A DNA stretch of 64,000 nucleotides. Origin: Siphonodentalium dalli. Taxonomy: Eukaryota; Mollusca; Scaphopoda; Gadilida; Siphonodentaliidae. The stretch spans positions 148,871,365 through 148,935,364 of the forward strand of contig CP136068.1 of assembly GCA_032622095.1 (NCBI GenBank), written 5' to 3'. Position numbers and translations under genes: made by a program. Positions 12,817 through 24,289 of this stretch are shown piece by piece; positions within the stretch are counted from its first letter, which is position 1; every line of letters starts with the position of its first letter. Under the pieces are notes generated by a model. The model searched no databases. It was not told where the DNA came from and was given only the letters and a program-made list of their open reading frames with translations.

Positions 12817-13007
12817 CAATAATGCCCTAATTAATGGACTCCATAACCACAGCAGGATTTAGTAGGAAATATGGCTTGTTGTCATTCACCGCAAACGTCT
12901 CGGAGAGCTTTCAGATGAATGGCAACAAGCCACATTTGCGACTAAATCCTGAAAAATTATCAATAAGTATGCTGTGGTTACGGAGTCGATTAATTAGGGC
13001 ATTGCTG
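12817..13007. mobile_element. Complete 191 bp palindromic MITE with TA flanks
   Basis: The ends are CAATAATGCCCTAATTAATG and the inverted CGATTAATTAGGGCATTGCTG, each bounded by TA. The element is almost a complete inverted repeat: an internal pair around TATGGCTTGTTGTCATTC / GAATGGCAACAAGCCA forms a hairpin. TA flanks and a CA(G) start fit a Tc1/mariner-type MITE. Partial relatives are at 11271 and 19650. Confidence 0.8.
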
Positions 13008-13009
13008 TA

Positions 13010-13892
13010 AATGGTAGCATATTCTAAATGGATCAGTAGTCTTGTGGCCACTATCCATGCAGGGGATGAAAAGGATGGTTCGGCCCAGTATGACAATTTA
13101 TTTAGATCTGAACATAAAAATTACAAACTCCTAACACCTACATGTAATTGTCTGTGATATTGATGAATGCCAGGAAAATTTGCACCCCAATTTATGGTGT
13201 TTAAAAACAAATAATTAGCAGCTTTAACTGGCCACTGAGAACATCATAGGGCAAATAGGTCGGACGGCCTGGTGGTATCTGAACATGAACATTGTTCATT
13301 CTTAGCATCTAATCTGGCCTCAAGATGTTCAAATTGGGGGAAATTTCCAACCTGATACCCACCCAAATGTTGGGAAAATTGCAAACTAATGGCCATTTCA
13401 GTCCAAAGTTTTGCAAATTAAAGGAATATATGCAAATGTTCTAAAATAAACAAATATGTCACTAATAAATTGAACATTGGAAAATCAAACCTAATTTTGG
13501 TATAATTTCCAACTAAATGTGTGAGGTTTGGCTATGGGGGGGGGGGTGGGTAATACCCCCGCATAACCAGCCCATGTCATAACGCCCCTGTCTGGCACCC
13601 CATGACAAAAGGGTGGCCTTGCATTCACTGATGATGAGAAATCATCAATATTATATTTTGTTGGAAAACAGGGAGGGGCTACAACCGGGAGATCTGCAGT
13701 AGTCTGCCCGGTAGATATAATCGAGAGATATCCTGCCACCCATATTGGAAAAGATATATTTTTAAAGTAGACAACATACGGAAATCAGGGGGACAATAAG
13801 AAGGCACGCATGTGCTCTCATAACCACAAAACTACACGAAAGTCATCACAATCAACTCAAATACTATATACCAGTACATATATAATTTCATT
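13010..13892. other. No gene seen
   Basis: Noncoding sequence with a G-run at 13536-13546. No repeat pairing or coding signal was recognised. Confidence 0.5.
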
Positions 13893-15605
13893 ATCTCATA
13901 TATATTTTGAAGACCTCTGTCTGTATGTATGTTTGTTTGTTTGTTTGTCTGTCTGTAATTTATACAAATCTACGATTCTCGACCGATCGGGACGAAACTT
14001 GGTACGTGTGTGTAGTTTGATCAGGCGGTGAACGTTGTCGTATTGGCGAGCCCGTGCGGCGCCCGCTTCGCGCATGCGCAGACCAGATCTCGGAAACGGG
14101 TGGAGGTGTCGACTTGATATTTGGTATGTGAATGTATCTTACACCGGATGCGAATTTTATCGGGTCGCCGAGCCCGTGCGACGCCAGCTTCGCGCATGCG
14201 CAGACGAGATCTCGGCAACGGGTGGAGCTATCGACTTGAAATTTGGTATGTGAATGTGTCTTGCCCCGGATACGAATTTTATCGGGTCGCCGAGCCCGTG
14301 CGACGCCAGCTTCGCGCATGCGCAGACGAGATATCGGCAACGGGTGGAGCTATCGACTTGAAATTTGGTATGTGAATGTATCTTGCCCCGGATACGAATT
14401 TTATCGGGTCGCCGAGCACGTGCGACGCCAGCTTCGCGCATGCGCAGACCAGATCTCGGAAACGGGTGGAGCTTTCGACTTGAAATTTGGTTTTTGAATA
14501 GCCCGGACAACGTCGGGCTCATCGGCTAGTCTCATATATATTTTGAAGACCTCTGTCTGTCTGTATGTATGTTTGTTTGTTTGTTTGTCTGTCTGTCATT
14601 AATACAAATCTACGATTCTCGACCGATCGGGACGAAACTTGGTACGTGAGTGTAGTTTGACCAGGCGGTGAACGTTGTCGTATTGGCGAGCCCGTGCGGC
14701 GCCCGCTTCGCGCATGCGCAGACGAGATATCGGAAACGGGTGGAGCTATCGACTTGGAATTTGCTATGTGAATGTATCTTGCCCCGGATGCGAATTTTAT
14801 CGGGTCGCCGAGCCCGTGCGACGCCAGCTTCGCGCATGCGCAGACGAGATCTCTGAAACGGGTGGAGCTATCGACTTGAAATTTGGTATGTGAATGTATC
14901 TTGCCCCGAATACGAATTTTATCGGGTCACCGAGCCCGTGCGACGTCAGCTTCGCGCATGCGCAGACGAGATCTCGGAAACGGGTGGAGCTATCGACTTG
15001 AAATTGGGTTTTTGAATAGCCCGGACAACGTCGGGCTCATCGGCTAGTCTCATATATATTTTGAAGACCTCTGTTTGTATGTTTGTATGTATGTTTGTCT
15101 GTCATTGATACAAATCTACGATTCTCGACCGATCTGGACGAAACTTGGTACGTGTGTGTAGTTTGACCATGTGGTGGACGTTGTCGTATTAGCGAGCCCG
15201 TGCGGCGCCCGTGCAGCGCATGCGCAGACGAGATCTCGGAAACGGGTGGAGCTATCGACTTGAAATTTGCTATGTGAATGTATCTTGCCCCGGATACGAA
15301 TGTTATCGGGTCGCCGACCCCGTGCGACGCCAGCTTCGCGTATGCGCAGACCAGATCTCGGAAACGGGTAGAGCTAACGACTTGAAATTTGGTGCATGCG
15401 CAGACGAGATCTCGGAAACGGGTGGAGCTATCGACTTGAAATTTGGTATGTGAATGTATCTTGCCCCGGATACGAATTTTATCGGGTCGCCGAGCCCGTG
15501 CGATGCCAGCTTCGCGCATGCACAGACCAGATCTTGGAAACGGGTAGAGCTATAGACTTGAAATTTGGTTTTTGAATAGCCCGGACAACGTCGAGCTCAT
15601 CGGCT
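13893..15605 (+). repeat. Higher-order tandem array: three blocks of a 122 bp monomer
   Basis: Three blocks start near 13893, 14529 and 15046. Each has a leader (CTCATATATATTTTGAAGAC, a TGTTTGTTTG/TCTG microsatellite, then CTACGATTCTCGACCGATC), several 122 bp monomers, and a tail with TAGCCCGGACAACGTC and CTCATCGGCTAG. The GCGCATGCGC core is spaced at exactly 122 bp (14070, 14192, 14314, 14436; 14710, 14832, 14954; 15216, 15338). Block 3 has a shortened monomer. Long open frames on both strands arise because monomers lack stops; 122 is not a multiple of three, so the encoded peptide changes from unit to unit, which argues against coding. Confidence 0.9.
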
Positions 15606-15715
15606 AGTATCATATATATTCGGTCTCTAAAAGCCCTTGAATGCACTGGACATGCGATGTCCTTGCGTTCCTGTTGCGCAAATTCTTGTATAAAAAGTGC
15701 GTCTTTTTCAGACAA

Positions 15716-15811
15716 AGCTCAAACATACTGGTAACATCTGACTAGACAAGACATAGAAACCGCAGCTCAAACATACTGGTAACATCTGACTAGACAAGAC
15801 ATAGAAACCGC
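15716..15811. repeat. Perfect 48 bp tandem duplication
   Basis: The 48 bp unit beginning AGCTCAAACATACTGG and ending ATAGAAACCGC occurs twice without a mismatch, at 15716-15763 and 15764-15811. It is a recent duplication by its identity. Confidence 0.95.
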
Positions 15812-15959
15812 TAATCCCATCACCGGTCAAACAAGATAACCCTTCAAAAAATAAGATAACACGGCCAACCACAGGAACATACACCATGGATAAATACACT
15901 GTCAAATGCACAGCGTTTTTATGTTTACCCATACCATAGTATGATAAACATATTGTCGT

Positions 15960-16150
15960 TGTCGGGATTGACCACTCGTCGTTAGTCCGTCCCGTCCGTC
16001 CATCTGGCTGTCTGTCTGTAGACACTTTATGCAAACAATTTCTATCCGACCGGAACCAAATTTTGTATATGGGTTTCTCAGCCCAAAATACAGATTGAGT
16101 GAATATGGGTTTGATCCGACTATATTTAACTGAGTTATGGGCCTTTTTCG
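15960..16150 (+). repeat. Fragment of the 22.9 kb repeat family
   Basis: Has the GTCCGTCCATCTGG / TCTGTCTG leader, then CGACCGGAACCAAATTTTG, ATATGGGTTTCTCAGCCC and GAGTTATGGGCC in the order seen at 22.9 kb. The adjoining 16150-16330 is AT-rich with A-runs. Confidence 0.55.
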
Positions 16151-16935
16151 AAAAAAATTATTCTCTTAAAAAAAAAATAAAAAATTTAGATTGGTTTTCT
16201 TGCTCAATTTAACATAAAAATGAATATGAATCAGTATTAAATAAATAAAAATAATATATAATGAAATAATTTTTGTTTAAATATTTATAAAAAAAAATTT
16301 AAAGTGGCAAAATTTGAAAAACTAACACCATTATAACTCTGCCAATGTTACCCCGAGTCACCACAGCGACTTAAAACCCAATTAACCAATTCCATCCCAT
16401 GCCGTTGGACTACTCAGCTGTTGATAAGACTATATTATTTTCTGATGTCTCTTATGCGGCTATGCCAATTGATGTGCAAATAATCTGATAAAGAAAGCTA
16501 TGGTATTTAATTTAAAATAAAGATTCAACAATAAACTTCACATGGTATAACCATAGACTTGGACATCTGCCAGTGTGCTGTAGAGTGATATCTTCAAATG
16601 GTCTGAGGCCATTATAATTGTGATTGGTTTAATAGAGAAGTCAGTGTTCAACATAAACAATTCTTGTGATTTGTTGACAGCTCTGCTATATAATTGATAT
16701 TAATGGGTCAGCAGTGGCTTTTCTGTATACTATATTGTTGGTAGAATTTGATACATTATTATTGTAAACTTAAATTGGACTCTCTTAACCCAAGTATTCG
16801 ATGTTCAGGAAACTTTTCACAGTTAACCCAAGGCTGTGGTGGACTAGCTGTACCACAGTACCAGTGCATTCTCATTTATAAATGCGAGTGACCCACAAAT
16901 TCCAATAATTTGTGTTATGTACATTTGTCTATAAT

Positions 16936-17777
16936 CAGGGTTTCCGCTAGGGGGTAGGGGAATGGGGCCTGTAGCCATCAAGGGGGAAAATCCAGGTAGA
17001 AGTAACCTGTTTTACTTTCAGCACTGGTTGAATTACTTTCGTTATATCGGCCAATAGAATCGTGCGAGAGTAGAAATGGCAGATTGTTTTGTTCCATTTC
17101 TGCCCAAGTGCCAAGCTATCAAACCTTCTACACGTACCTGTAACTTTAAAACTAGTAAATTTATTAGATATAAATTAATTTACGAAGTACATGTACAGAA
17201 CACCAGTAATTTGGATCCTGAGTTAAACATGCTCGTTAATGTTAGAAGACTCACTGTTGAAGACCCAGCAGATATTTTGGATGCATAATGTAATCGGAAT
17301 ATGTTAAGGCTGATTACATATCTGGCCGACGAGTATTCATTGTGGGCAGTGGTAAGATGCCTTGATGTCCAGTGCGGCTACTCCCACATTTTTCTCTCGC
17401 TCTATTACAAAGTGAATGGTATATTTTGCAGTATAAAACATGACAGGTATGATTAAAATACTGTTCTTTTGCATAACATAACCGGGTACTAACCGCAATG
17501 TAACTAACCAGCCTCAAAGGCATAGCTTCTAGTGATGTCAGCTCCGATCACTTCATGTTTCAATTTAACAACGCGTTTAGAGTGTGTACACTCACAAGAT
17601 ATCAAATAAATTCACCTTTTAAAATTCCTTAGTACTATTCCAACAAAATTCAGAAGTTTTAAACATCTTTATACCTTTATAGACATGCAGTATGTCCTGG
17701 GGTATGACAGGAGGGGAAAACTTGGTGAGGGGAAAGGGCCGTCAAGGGGACCCCCTGCCGGTATAGCGGAAACCCTG
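16936..17777. mobile_element. 842 bp hAT-like non-autonomous element
   Basis: The left end CAGGGTTTCCGCTAG and the right end (reverse complement) CAGGGTTTCCGCTATACC match as terminal inverted repeats. Further in, both sides carry a CATCAAGGGG / CCCTTGACGG counterpart. CTATAAT occurs directly before the left end (16929-16935) and directly after the right end (17778-17784), a 7 bp match. hAT elements make 8 bp duplications and start with CAGGG or TAGGG, so this may be an 8 bp site with one changed base. Confidence 0.75.
17076..17288 (+). CDS. Small open reading frame inside hAT-like element, unrecognised
   Basis: A 70-codon frame from a true ATG (context GTAGAAATGG) to TAA. The product starts MADCFVPFLPK and has no motif I recognise, no signal peptide and no membrane helix. 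It lies wholly within the 842 bp hAT-like element, so it is either captured sequence, a transposase scrap, or chance. I have no functional call. Confidence 0.15.
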   Translation: MADCFVPFLPKCQAIKPSTRTCNFKTSKFIRYKLIYEVHVQNTSNLDPELNMLVNVRRLTVEDPADILDA

Positions 17778-17784
17778 CTATAAT

Positions 17785-19649
17785 AGTACATAACAGTATA
17801 CTCTATAATTCAACACCAAAACTCTCATTTATGATTCCGATCATAGCAATTTACTATCGTCAAGGGATGGGTTAACATTTGTCCTCTTGTTTTTTAATGG
17901 TTATATCTCGCATATACCCATAGTTATATATAAATAGGTTATTGGCATCTGACCACAGGTCATTTGCATAAAAAAATCTAATTATTTCATTCTTTCATTC
18001 CATCAAGGTACATGTATCTTCGAAGGATTAAGTTGAAGTTTTGGGGCTGAGTAAGATTCTAAGAGAGAAGGTGGCAACAGCAGGTTTAATATTGACTTGA
18101 GAGCATAAAAGATGACAAGGCAATGACAATCATGGCCCAAATTGCAAACAGTGGCCAAAGTTATTTTGACACCACAGGTGCTGTAAGTATAGCTAGGCCT
18201 AAAACAAAATTTTGTTGTTTCCAGTTACATATGGTAGAAATGTAGGGCAGGTGGAAATCAATTGTTTTATTGTTTTTTGGAAATGACCACAATAAGATCA
18301 TAAGTGGTTTGTGGATTATTCATTCTGAAAAATATGCCCATGGCAGCACAAAGTATATAACGGGACACAATTGGGCTGAATGGGCATATCGTACATGTAT
18401 TGGGAGGAATAAAGGAAATCATATTATTTTTAATGATTGCGACATGAACCTTAGATTGAACAATGCCTATCAGTATGGCACCACTGTTATTAAAATACTG
18501 ACTGTCAGAGTAAATAATGTAGATGATGACTGATCAGCACAGTAGTAAGTACTTCGATCTGAGATATTTTGCACCAACATCATAAGGATCTCCTGGGCAT
18601 TATCTCTAGTTGGGAGCGAATGATAGCTTCCGAAATTTGTTAAAGAATATGGTCGTCACTGGCCATCTTGGATTTTACCCTTTTCGTGACTAAATTCATT
18701 GGCACACCCAACAAGCCACATCCCTCATCACTCATTAACTACAACACACATAATTATTCTACTCATAGTCATACTTGAAACCATTTTAATTCAGCCCTTT
18801 CTATACTAAATATTCACTAGCTGCTAGTAGTAGTTCCCTCATATTATATTTCAACAAAATTTCAGCAATTTGGAGTTTTAAAAGTAACATACAAGTAGTT
18901 GAGTTGGGTGACAAATGGTACATGCTTACCTCCCCAGTCAACAATCAAAGTATATGGCATGAATTTGTGTCAAGATGGCAAACACATACCCTCATTCAAT
19001 CAGGTTTGAGTATTTTCAATTTATTGTGAGAAATTGTAGGAAGTGAAAATGAAAAAGTAGAGTAGTTTCTATCGTGTTGAATTGAAGGGGGGGGGGGGGG
19101 TTGAAGAGTGTGGCATGTTTGAATGTTTGACCTTTGTTATTTCCAGGAGAAAGGACACATGTACTATATCGCTAGTCGTTCCAAAATTGAAGCTGCATGC
19201 ATTTTAAAGAAGGTGATCAAAGGATTGTAGACTTGTTTTTGAGTTTTCATCCAGTAAGTATACATTTATACTTTACCATTGGGACAGGCACACCACCGGT
19301 AGCTTTACCTCTTTTTATACTAAATACTCATTAATGAATAGTTCCCTTAGAAAATATACAGGTAATAAGGTCAAAAAACAACATATGGTTTGTTGGAACT
19401 TATTATCTGAACATTTCCTTCAATTAAATAACAATTGGCACTGGTATTATTTATTATGTGCTTATATTTCATGAACAACCCTCCAGATTAATAACAAGGA
19501 ATTCCAAAGTATACTTTCAAAACTTATTAGGGAAAAGACATTAGTATAGAAAGTGTTAATGCTCTGCAAATAATACTGAGTGTCAACTGACTTTCATGTC
19601 AAATCCCAAAATCATCAACAAATTCTTGGTCTACTAGCAATGGAGCAAA
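17785..19649. other. No gene supported
   Basis: Mostly unique noncoding sequence with a run of 14 G at 19087-19100. An 87-codon frame at 18270-18533 (+) begins at TTG, not ATG, and matches no family I know. It could be a decayed exon, but splice sites are not clear. Confidence 0.4.
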
Positions 19650-19763
19650 TTTATGCCTGAGATCTTTCTGATGAATTGCAACAAGCCATATTTCCGACTA
19701 ATTCCTTAAAAGTTACCCATAATTCTGCTGTGTTTGAGGAGTCAATTAATTAGAGCATTACTG
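19650..19763. mobile_element. Right half of the 191 bp MITE family
   Basis: Contains TTGCAACAAGCCATATTTCC, then a right terminus GTCAATTAATTAGAGCATTACTG followed by TA. It matches the inverted terminus of the copy at 12817-13007. The left half is missing. Confidence 0.7.
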
Positions 19764-20374
19764 TACCACCACAGCTCCCGTCATGAAAGGGTTAAGTTCC
19801 CTTATATTCAGAGTGAGTGTGGTCACATTGTACTGTCAGAATTAGAATAGCTATTGAATTTATGTCGACAACAGATACATGTATCTGTGTAGCTATCACT
19901 TTGTCCGAATAATGATGTTCAACAATATAATTAGTAACTACAAAACATAATTATTGATGTATTATTCTACCCATATTGGCATATTATAAGTTACAGATGC
20001 TTAGTCGTCGGATATGTAACTATATACAACTTATTCCGGAAGAATATATCATCATTAAAATTGAAAAATATTTTTGGATATATAGGCAATGATCCAGGTT
20101 TTATGTTTGGGCACCATTTAGGTATTGTCCTGATGGCCGCAGTCCTATGGCCAGAAATGGTGATGGCTTGTGGTTGGGGAGGGGGGTAAATCTGAGTATG
20201 TTCAAAAGCCTTAAAGTATATTGTGCTATTATGTTGGTAGATTGTCATATTTTAGATAGCAAATTCTTAACCCTATACCCAATGCACATATGACCTCCAG
20301 CCAACATTTAGCCCTAATTTCTTGCAGCGTCATTTTAACACACAAAGAAATAACACCATTTGATTTGCAATGTC
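19764..20374. other. No gene seen
   Basis: AT-rich noncoding stretch up to the hAT target site. No repeat or coding signal was recognised. Confidence 0.5.
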
Positions 20375-20662
20375 ATTGACGCTAGGGTCCTGCGAATCGA
20401 ATTTCGAATCGAATATCGAATCGAATCATATATGTGTGTTGCTTCTCAATTAGGCATGTTTTGTTAACGATTAGACGATTTGTGAAACGTTCTATGAACT
20501 ACATGCATGAAGTTCCATCACAACTTATGTGGCGATGAACCGTCGTTTGAGATACTATTAACTTCGATTTATAATTGTCGAGAAAAAAAAACAAATTAAA
20601 ACGTCCATGCTGCCATCACAACAATTAATATATTACCACTAAACGGATTATCGGAACTAAAA

Positions 20663-20884
20663 TCACGCAAAATTTATATAGTCTGCATGTACTTGCAAAA
20701 TTGCAATTCGGCATTCGGAAACACTCGTTGTTATAAACTTGAAGACGCAACAACAGTCACAGGGTAGATGATTCCATAGATGGGTAGTTGTCCCAGATGC
20801 TTGCGTTTTATACACCATGTTGCATTCATCACACGCGTAAGTCCCTGCACTGCCTGAAGCTTTATCATGTTTAAAGGTACTCAA
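20663..20884 (-). pseudogene. BED-type zinc finger fragment of hAT transposase
   Basis: On the minus strand a 73-codon frame contains ACDECNMVYKTQ followed by GTTTHLWNHL. This matches the BED zinc finger layout (Cys-x2-Cys, then a Gly-Thr-Thr-x-Leu helix and His). BED fingers bind DNA at the N-terminus of hAT transposases, which fits the surrounding hAT ends. The aromatic residues usually before the first Cys are absent because the nested foldback begins just upstream (20869 on the plus strand). The frame begins at a non-ATG codon and stops soon after, so it is a remnant. Confidence 0.6.
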
Positions 20885-21404
20885 TCCGAACAGAGGGTCC
20901 TCATCTCAACAGATTCCAACAACAACAATCCGATCAGAGGGTCCTATATTACTATTTCTTTGGCTTTGGGGGTAACAAATATTTGATTCGAGTCGAGGAA
21001 CCCATCAAACAAAGCTCATAGTTATTAGATATTGATTTTTGAAATTTGTTATTTACTCGAAATGAGTACTAATAATTTTTGAAATTTGTTATTTACTCCA
21101 GATGAGTACTAATAATTGCCTTCAACTGCCGTAATCTGCTCGGGATGTGTACACCAAAATATATTCAAACAGACAAGGATGGATAACTCTAAAATCAAGT
21201 GGTAATAATAACGCAATTTTGACTGAGTTCTGGGCCAGAAAGTATTCCCGATAATGAAAAATAATAGATTTCTAAAATCGATATCTAACAAATCTGAGCT
21301 TTGATGGGTGACTTCCTCGACTCGAATCAAATATTTTTGACCCCCGAAGCCATTGAAATAGTAATTGAGAGGAGTTTTATCGGATTGAGTCCCTTTAAAA
21401 TAAA
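20869..21404. mobile_element. Foldback sequence nested in the hAT relic
   Basis: The left arm starts AAAGGTACTCAATCCGA. The right arm ends with the inverse, TCGGATTGAGTCCCTTT. Internally the arm around GGCTTTGGGGGTAACAAAT and TTGATTCGAGTCGAGGAA (20960-21000) pairs with 21310-21352. A 39-40 bp direct repeat (GAAATTTGTTATTTACTC) lies at about 21039-21110. It interrupts the BED finger frame, so it inserted after the hAT element or was carried within it. Confidence 0.65.
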
Positions 21405-21953
21405 CATGAATGACTGTCGCGACATTTTGTCCAGTGTAAACGAAAGCTCCGAAACTGAAAGACAACTTCAAAAGAAAACACCGCCAACATGCTCTTTTCA
21501 ACACCGGGAACACGTGTTGTTTACAGTCTCAACGATATTACATAACGCGGAATCTGAGATGGATAACGCTATCGGTTGCTCAGTCTCATAGCAACTGATA
21601 GCTACTCGCGTCGTCGGTCCATCGGCAATCTCCGAGCTGTTGCTACCATTTTAAAAATATAATTCCCGTCGTATGTAGTCGTCCTATAGTGGCTATAATT
21701 ATATTTAATAGCATGCGAACATCCGCGATGTAGAATAAGAATTATTAGGTGTATATATACATAATTTTCTGGAATTAAATGCCACAATAACAGCTAAGAT
21801 CGACATGTGAACTTGTCCGTAAACAGCTTACGTTTCCGTCAAAGTATATTCGAAATTTCGAGTTGGCCATTTCGACTCGAATTCGAATCGAATTTGACTT
21901 TCGAATCGAATCTCGAATCGATTATAGAATATTCGCAGGAGCCTAATTGACGC

Positions 21954-22880
21954 GCATTGTAAGTCATTGCATAATTATGAAAAGTAGTGAGGGGTTCTCT
22001 CAATTAACAAGACCCAAACAATTATGTCAAGTATGTTCGGCTTTATCTAGCTTTCATCTGTGAAAACTTCAAATAGTTTGAGTTAACCCTTCAGACTTCA
22101 GTATTTCAAACAAATTCAAGTGAAATGACACAATACAGTACAGGAACAGTGACAATTTGATCAAGTATTTATAAACCTGGCTATCATTTGGGATCTCATA
22201 ATACCAAATGAATAATTAACATAGAGATTAGTACTACTAGTAATTACTACATGTAACATTTCTGTACTACTAGTATATAATGAATGTCTCTCTCACTTGA
22301 ATTTGAGAAAATAGCCTACTATATGAATTACAGTGATAATGGTCTCATTCCAAGCAGTATGAGCATAATCCATTGAACAAAAGGATATCTGACAATAACG
22401 TATAAGCATTTCCAAGCCATACATGTACATATATAAAAAAATTCCAAAGTTATGCTTCAGAAACTTGATCAAAGTGAACTCTCAGCAAAATTCAAAATAC
22501 TGACTCCAAGAGCTCTAGGTTAGCTCTCAATGCATTGGATTTTTTTTTAAATTTCCTCCCCACCACCATCACAGATACTCCCTCCCGAACCTCCCTCACT
22601 CATGTCTTTGGGATACCGGTATGCCTTCGGCATATATCATTGCCCAAAAACAGGTGTCCCAAAAAATCCCTGGATACTTCACTGTAAAGATTCCTTATAT
22701 TAGGATACCGATTTATATATTTGATTAACACCTTATTTTTGGGACGTCATGTCCAGTAACTTTGGTTTTACTGGGCGTTAATAGTCGGTCTTAGAAATTA
22801 GCTTTTTATGGGAATGGTGTTAACTTTATATTTAGAATGGTTTCTATGGTACTTTTTGATGAGGAATTTCATGGTGCCGG
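21954..22880. other. No gene seen
   Basis: AT-rich noncoding sequence, with a short C-rich patch (CCCCACCACCATCACAG) near 22558. Nothing was recognised. Confidence 0.5.
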
Positions 22881-22884
22881 TTGA

Positions 22885-23895
22885 TTTTTATACGCCCTTT
22901 TGAAAAAAAGGCTGTATTATAGTATTGGTCTGTCCGTCCGGGCGGGCGGGCGTCCGTCCGTCCGTTAACCTGTTGTCCGGATTATAACTTTAGTTAGAGT
23001 GAACCAAAATTAGTAAAATTTGGTATGTGGGTTTATTAGCCGAAAAGTAAGTTCAAATTCGAATTTGGGTTCCGCCCGCCAATTTTCACCGGAGTTATGC
23101 CCCTTATTTAACGTTTTTTGACTTAGAAAATCCTTGAAATTTGTTGTCCGGATGATAACTTTAGTATAGTTTATCGGAATGAATCCAAATTTGGTATATT
23201 ACTTTCTCCCACCAAAACACAGTTCAAGTTCGAACTTGGGTTCTGTCCGACCATTTTTTGCAGTGTTATGCCCCTTTTTCGACTCAGAAAATTCATTTTT
23301 TTCTTATGTTTTTTGGTTTCTGGATGATAACTCGATTTTGGAATGTTTATACGCAAAACCCAAAATTTTGCGAGAGTTATGGCACCTTTTTTGACGTAAT
23401 TTGACTTAGAAAATCCCTGAAATTTGTTGTCAGAATGATAACTTTAGTTAGAGTGAACCGATTTCAATCAAATTTGGTATGTGGGTTTATTAGGAGAAAA
23501 GACAGCTGAAGTTCGAATTTGGGTGCCGTCCGCCAATTTTCACCGGAGTTATGCCCCTTATTTTACGTATTTCCGGATGATAACTTTAGTTAGAGCGAAC
23601 AAGATTTCAATCAAATTTGGTATGTGGGTTTATTAGGAGAAAAGACAGCTCAAGTTCGAATTTGGGTTCCGTCCGCCAATTTTGACCGGAGTTATGCCCC
23701 TTATTTGACGTAATTTGAATTAGAAAATCCCTGAAATTTGTTGTCCGGATGATAACTTTACTAGAGCTTATCGGATTCAATGATAATTTGGTATATTACT
23801 TTCTCCCACCAAAACACAGGTCAAGTTCAAATTTGGGTTCCATCCGCCAATTTTCCACAGAGAGGGCGTATTTTGCACGCCCAGCGTAGCTCTTG
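22885..23895 (+). repeat. Five-unit degenerate repeat array with GTCCGTCCG leader
   Basis: Starts near TACGCCCTTTTGAAAAAAAG and ends GGGCGTATTTTGCACGCCC, so the ends carry complementary ACGCCC/GGGCGT. After a GTCCGTCCG/GGCGGGCG leader come about five units of 150-180 bp. Each reads TTGTCCGGATGATAACTTTA, then AATTTGGTATGTGGGTTTA, then TTCGAATTTGGGTTCCG and ACCGGAGTTATGCCCC. Related sequence is at 12.25 and 15.96 kb. Noncoding. Confidence 0.8.
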
Positions 23896-24127
23896 TTGTT
23901 TTTAAAGTGCCCAATATAGGGTTTTAGGGGCCTGAACCCTAATTTCATGTTTCAGCCATTTTTCCCCTTTTATCCATTGAACGGGTTATGTTGCACATGC
24001 ACAATAGCATGTGTACTGCCTTCTGTCATTACGAAATAAACCCATAAGATATTCTCTTAACAAATAATGGCGACAAAAAAAAATACTTGCTGGGGAGAAA
24101 TTCTTAATATTCTCTGAGGCGAAACTG

Positions 24128-24285
24128 AATAAGAGATATCCCCTTGATCAGGAAGAGATATCCCCAATTCGACAGCATTAAGAGATATCTCCAAATGACT
24201 AAGAGATATATCCTGGTGAATTAAGAGATATCTGCAAGTAATTTAGAGATATCTCCTAATGAATTAAGAGATATCTGCTAGTTTA
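24128..24285. repeat. ~22-32 bp repeat with palindromic AGATATCT core
   Basis: Seven successive AAGAGATATC or AGAGATATCTCC motifs at irregular 22-32 bp spacing. The core AGATATCT is its own reverse complement, so the array can pair with itself in many registers. Confidence 0.8.
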
Positions 24286-24289
24286 TTCC

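Larger units (their letters stand above)
20383..21945 (-). mobile_element. hAT transposon relic with 8 bp target-site duplications
   Basis: The element starts TAGGGTCCTGCGAATCGAAT and ends (reverse complement) TAGGCTCCTGCGAATATTC. ATTGACGC flanks it exactly on both sides (20375-20382 and 21946-21953), the 8 bp duplication typical of hAT. Subterminal regions are rich in CGAATCGAAT repeats, also typical. It holds a BED zinc-finger fragment on the minus strand and a nested foldback sequence, but no catalytic hAT domain. It cannot move by itself. Confidence 0.88.

Noticed and set aside
13960-15519. Long open frames on both strands (up to 160 codons) across the tandem array
   Set aside because: They result from stop-poor 122 bp monomers. 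The monomer length is not a multiple of three and frames are open on both strands in the same place.
8442-19100. Poly-G runs (8442-8454, 19087-19100) as functional signals
   Set aside because: Isolated homopolymers of this length are also typical of low-complexity noise or assembly artefact.
21109-21513. 134-codon minus-strand frame and 96-codon plus-strand frame in the hAT relic
   Set aside because: Both run through the nested foldback arms, where sequence is inverted-repeat rather than coding.
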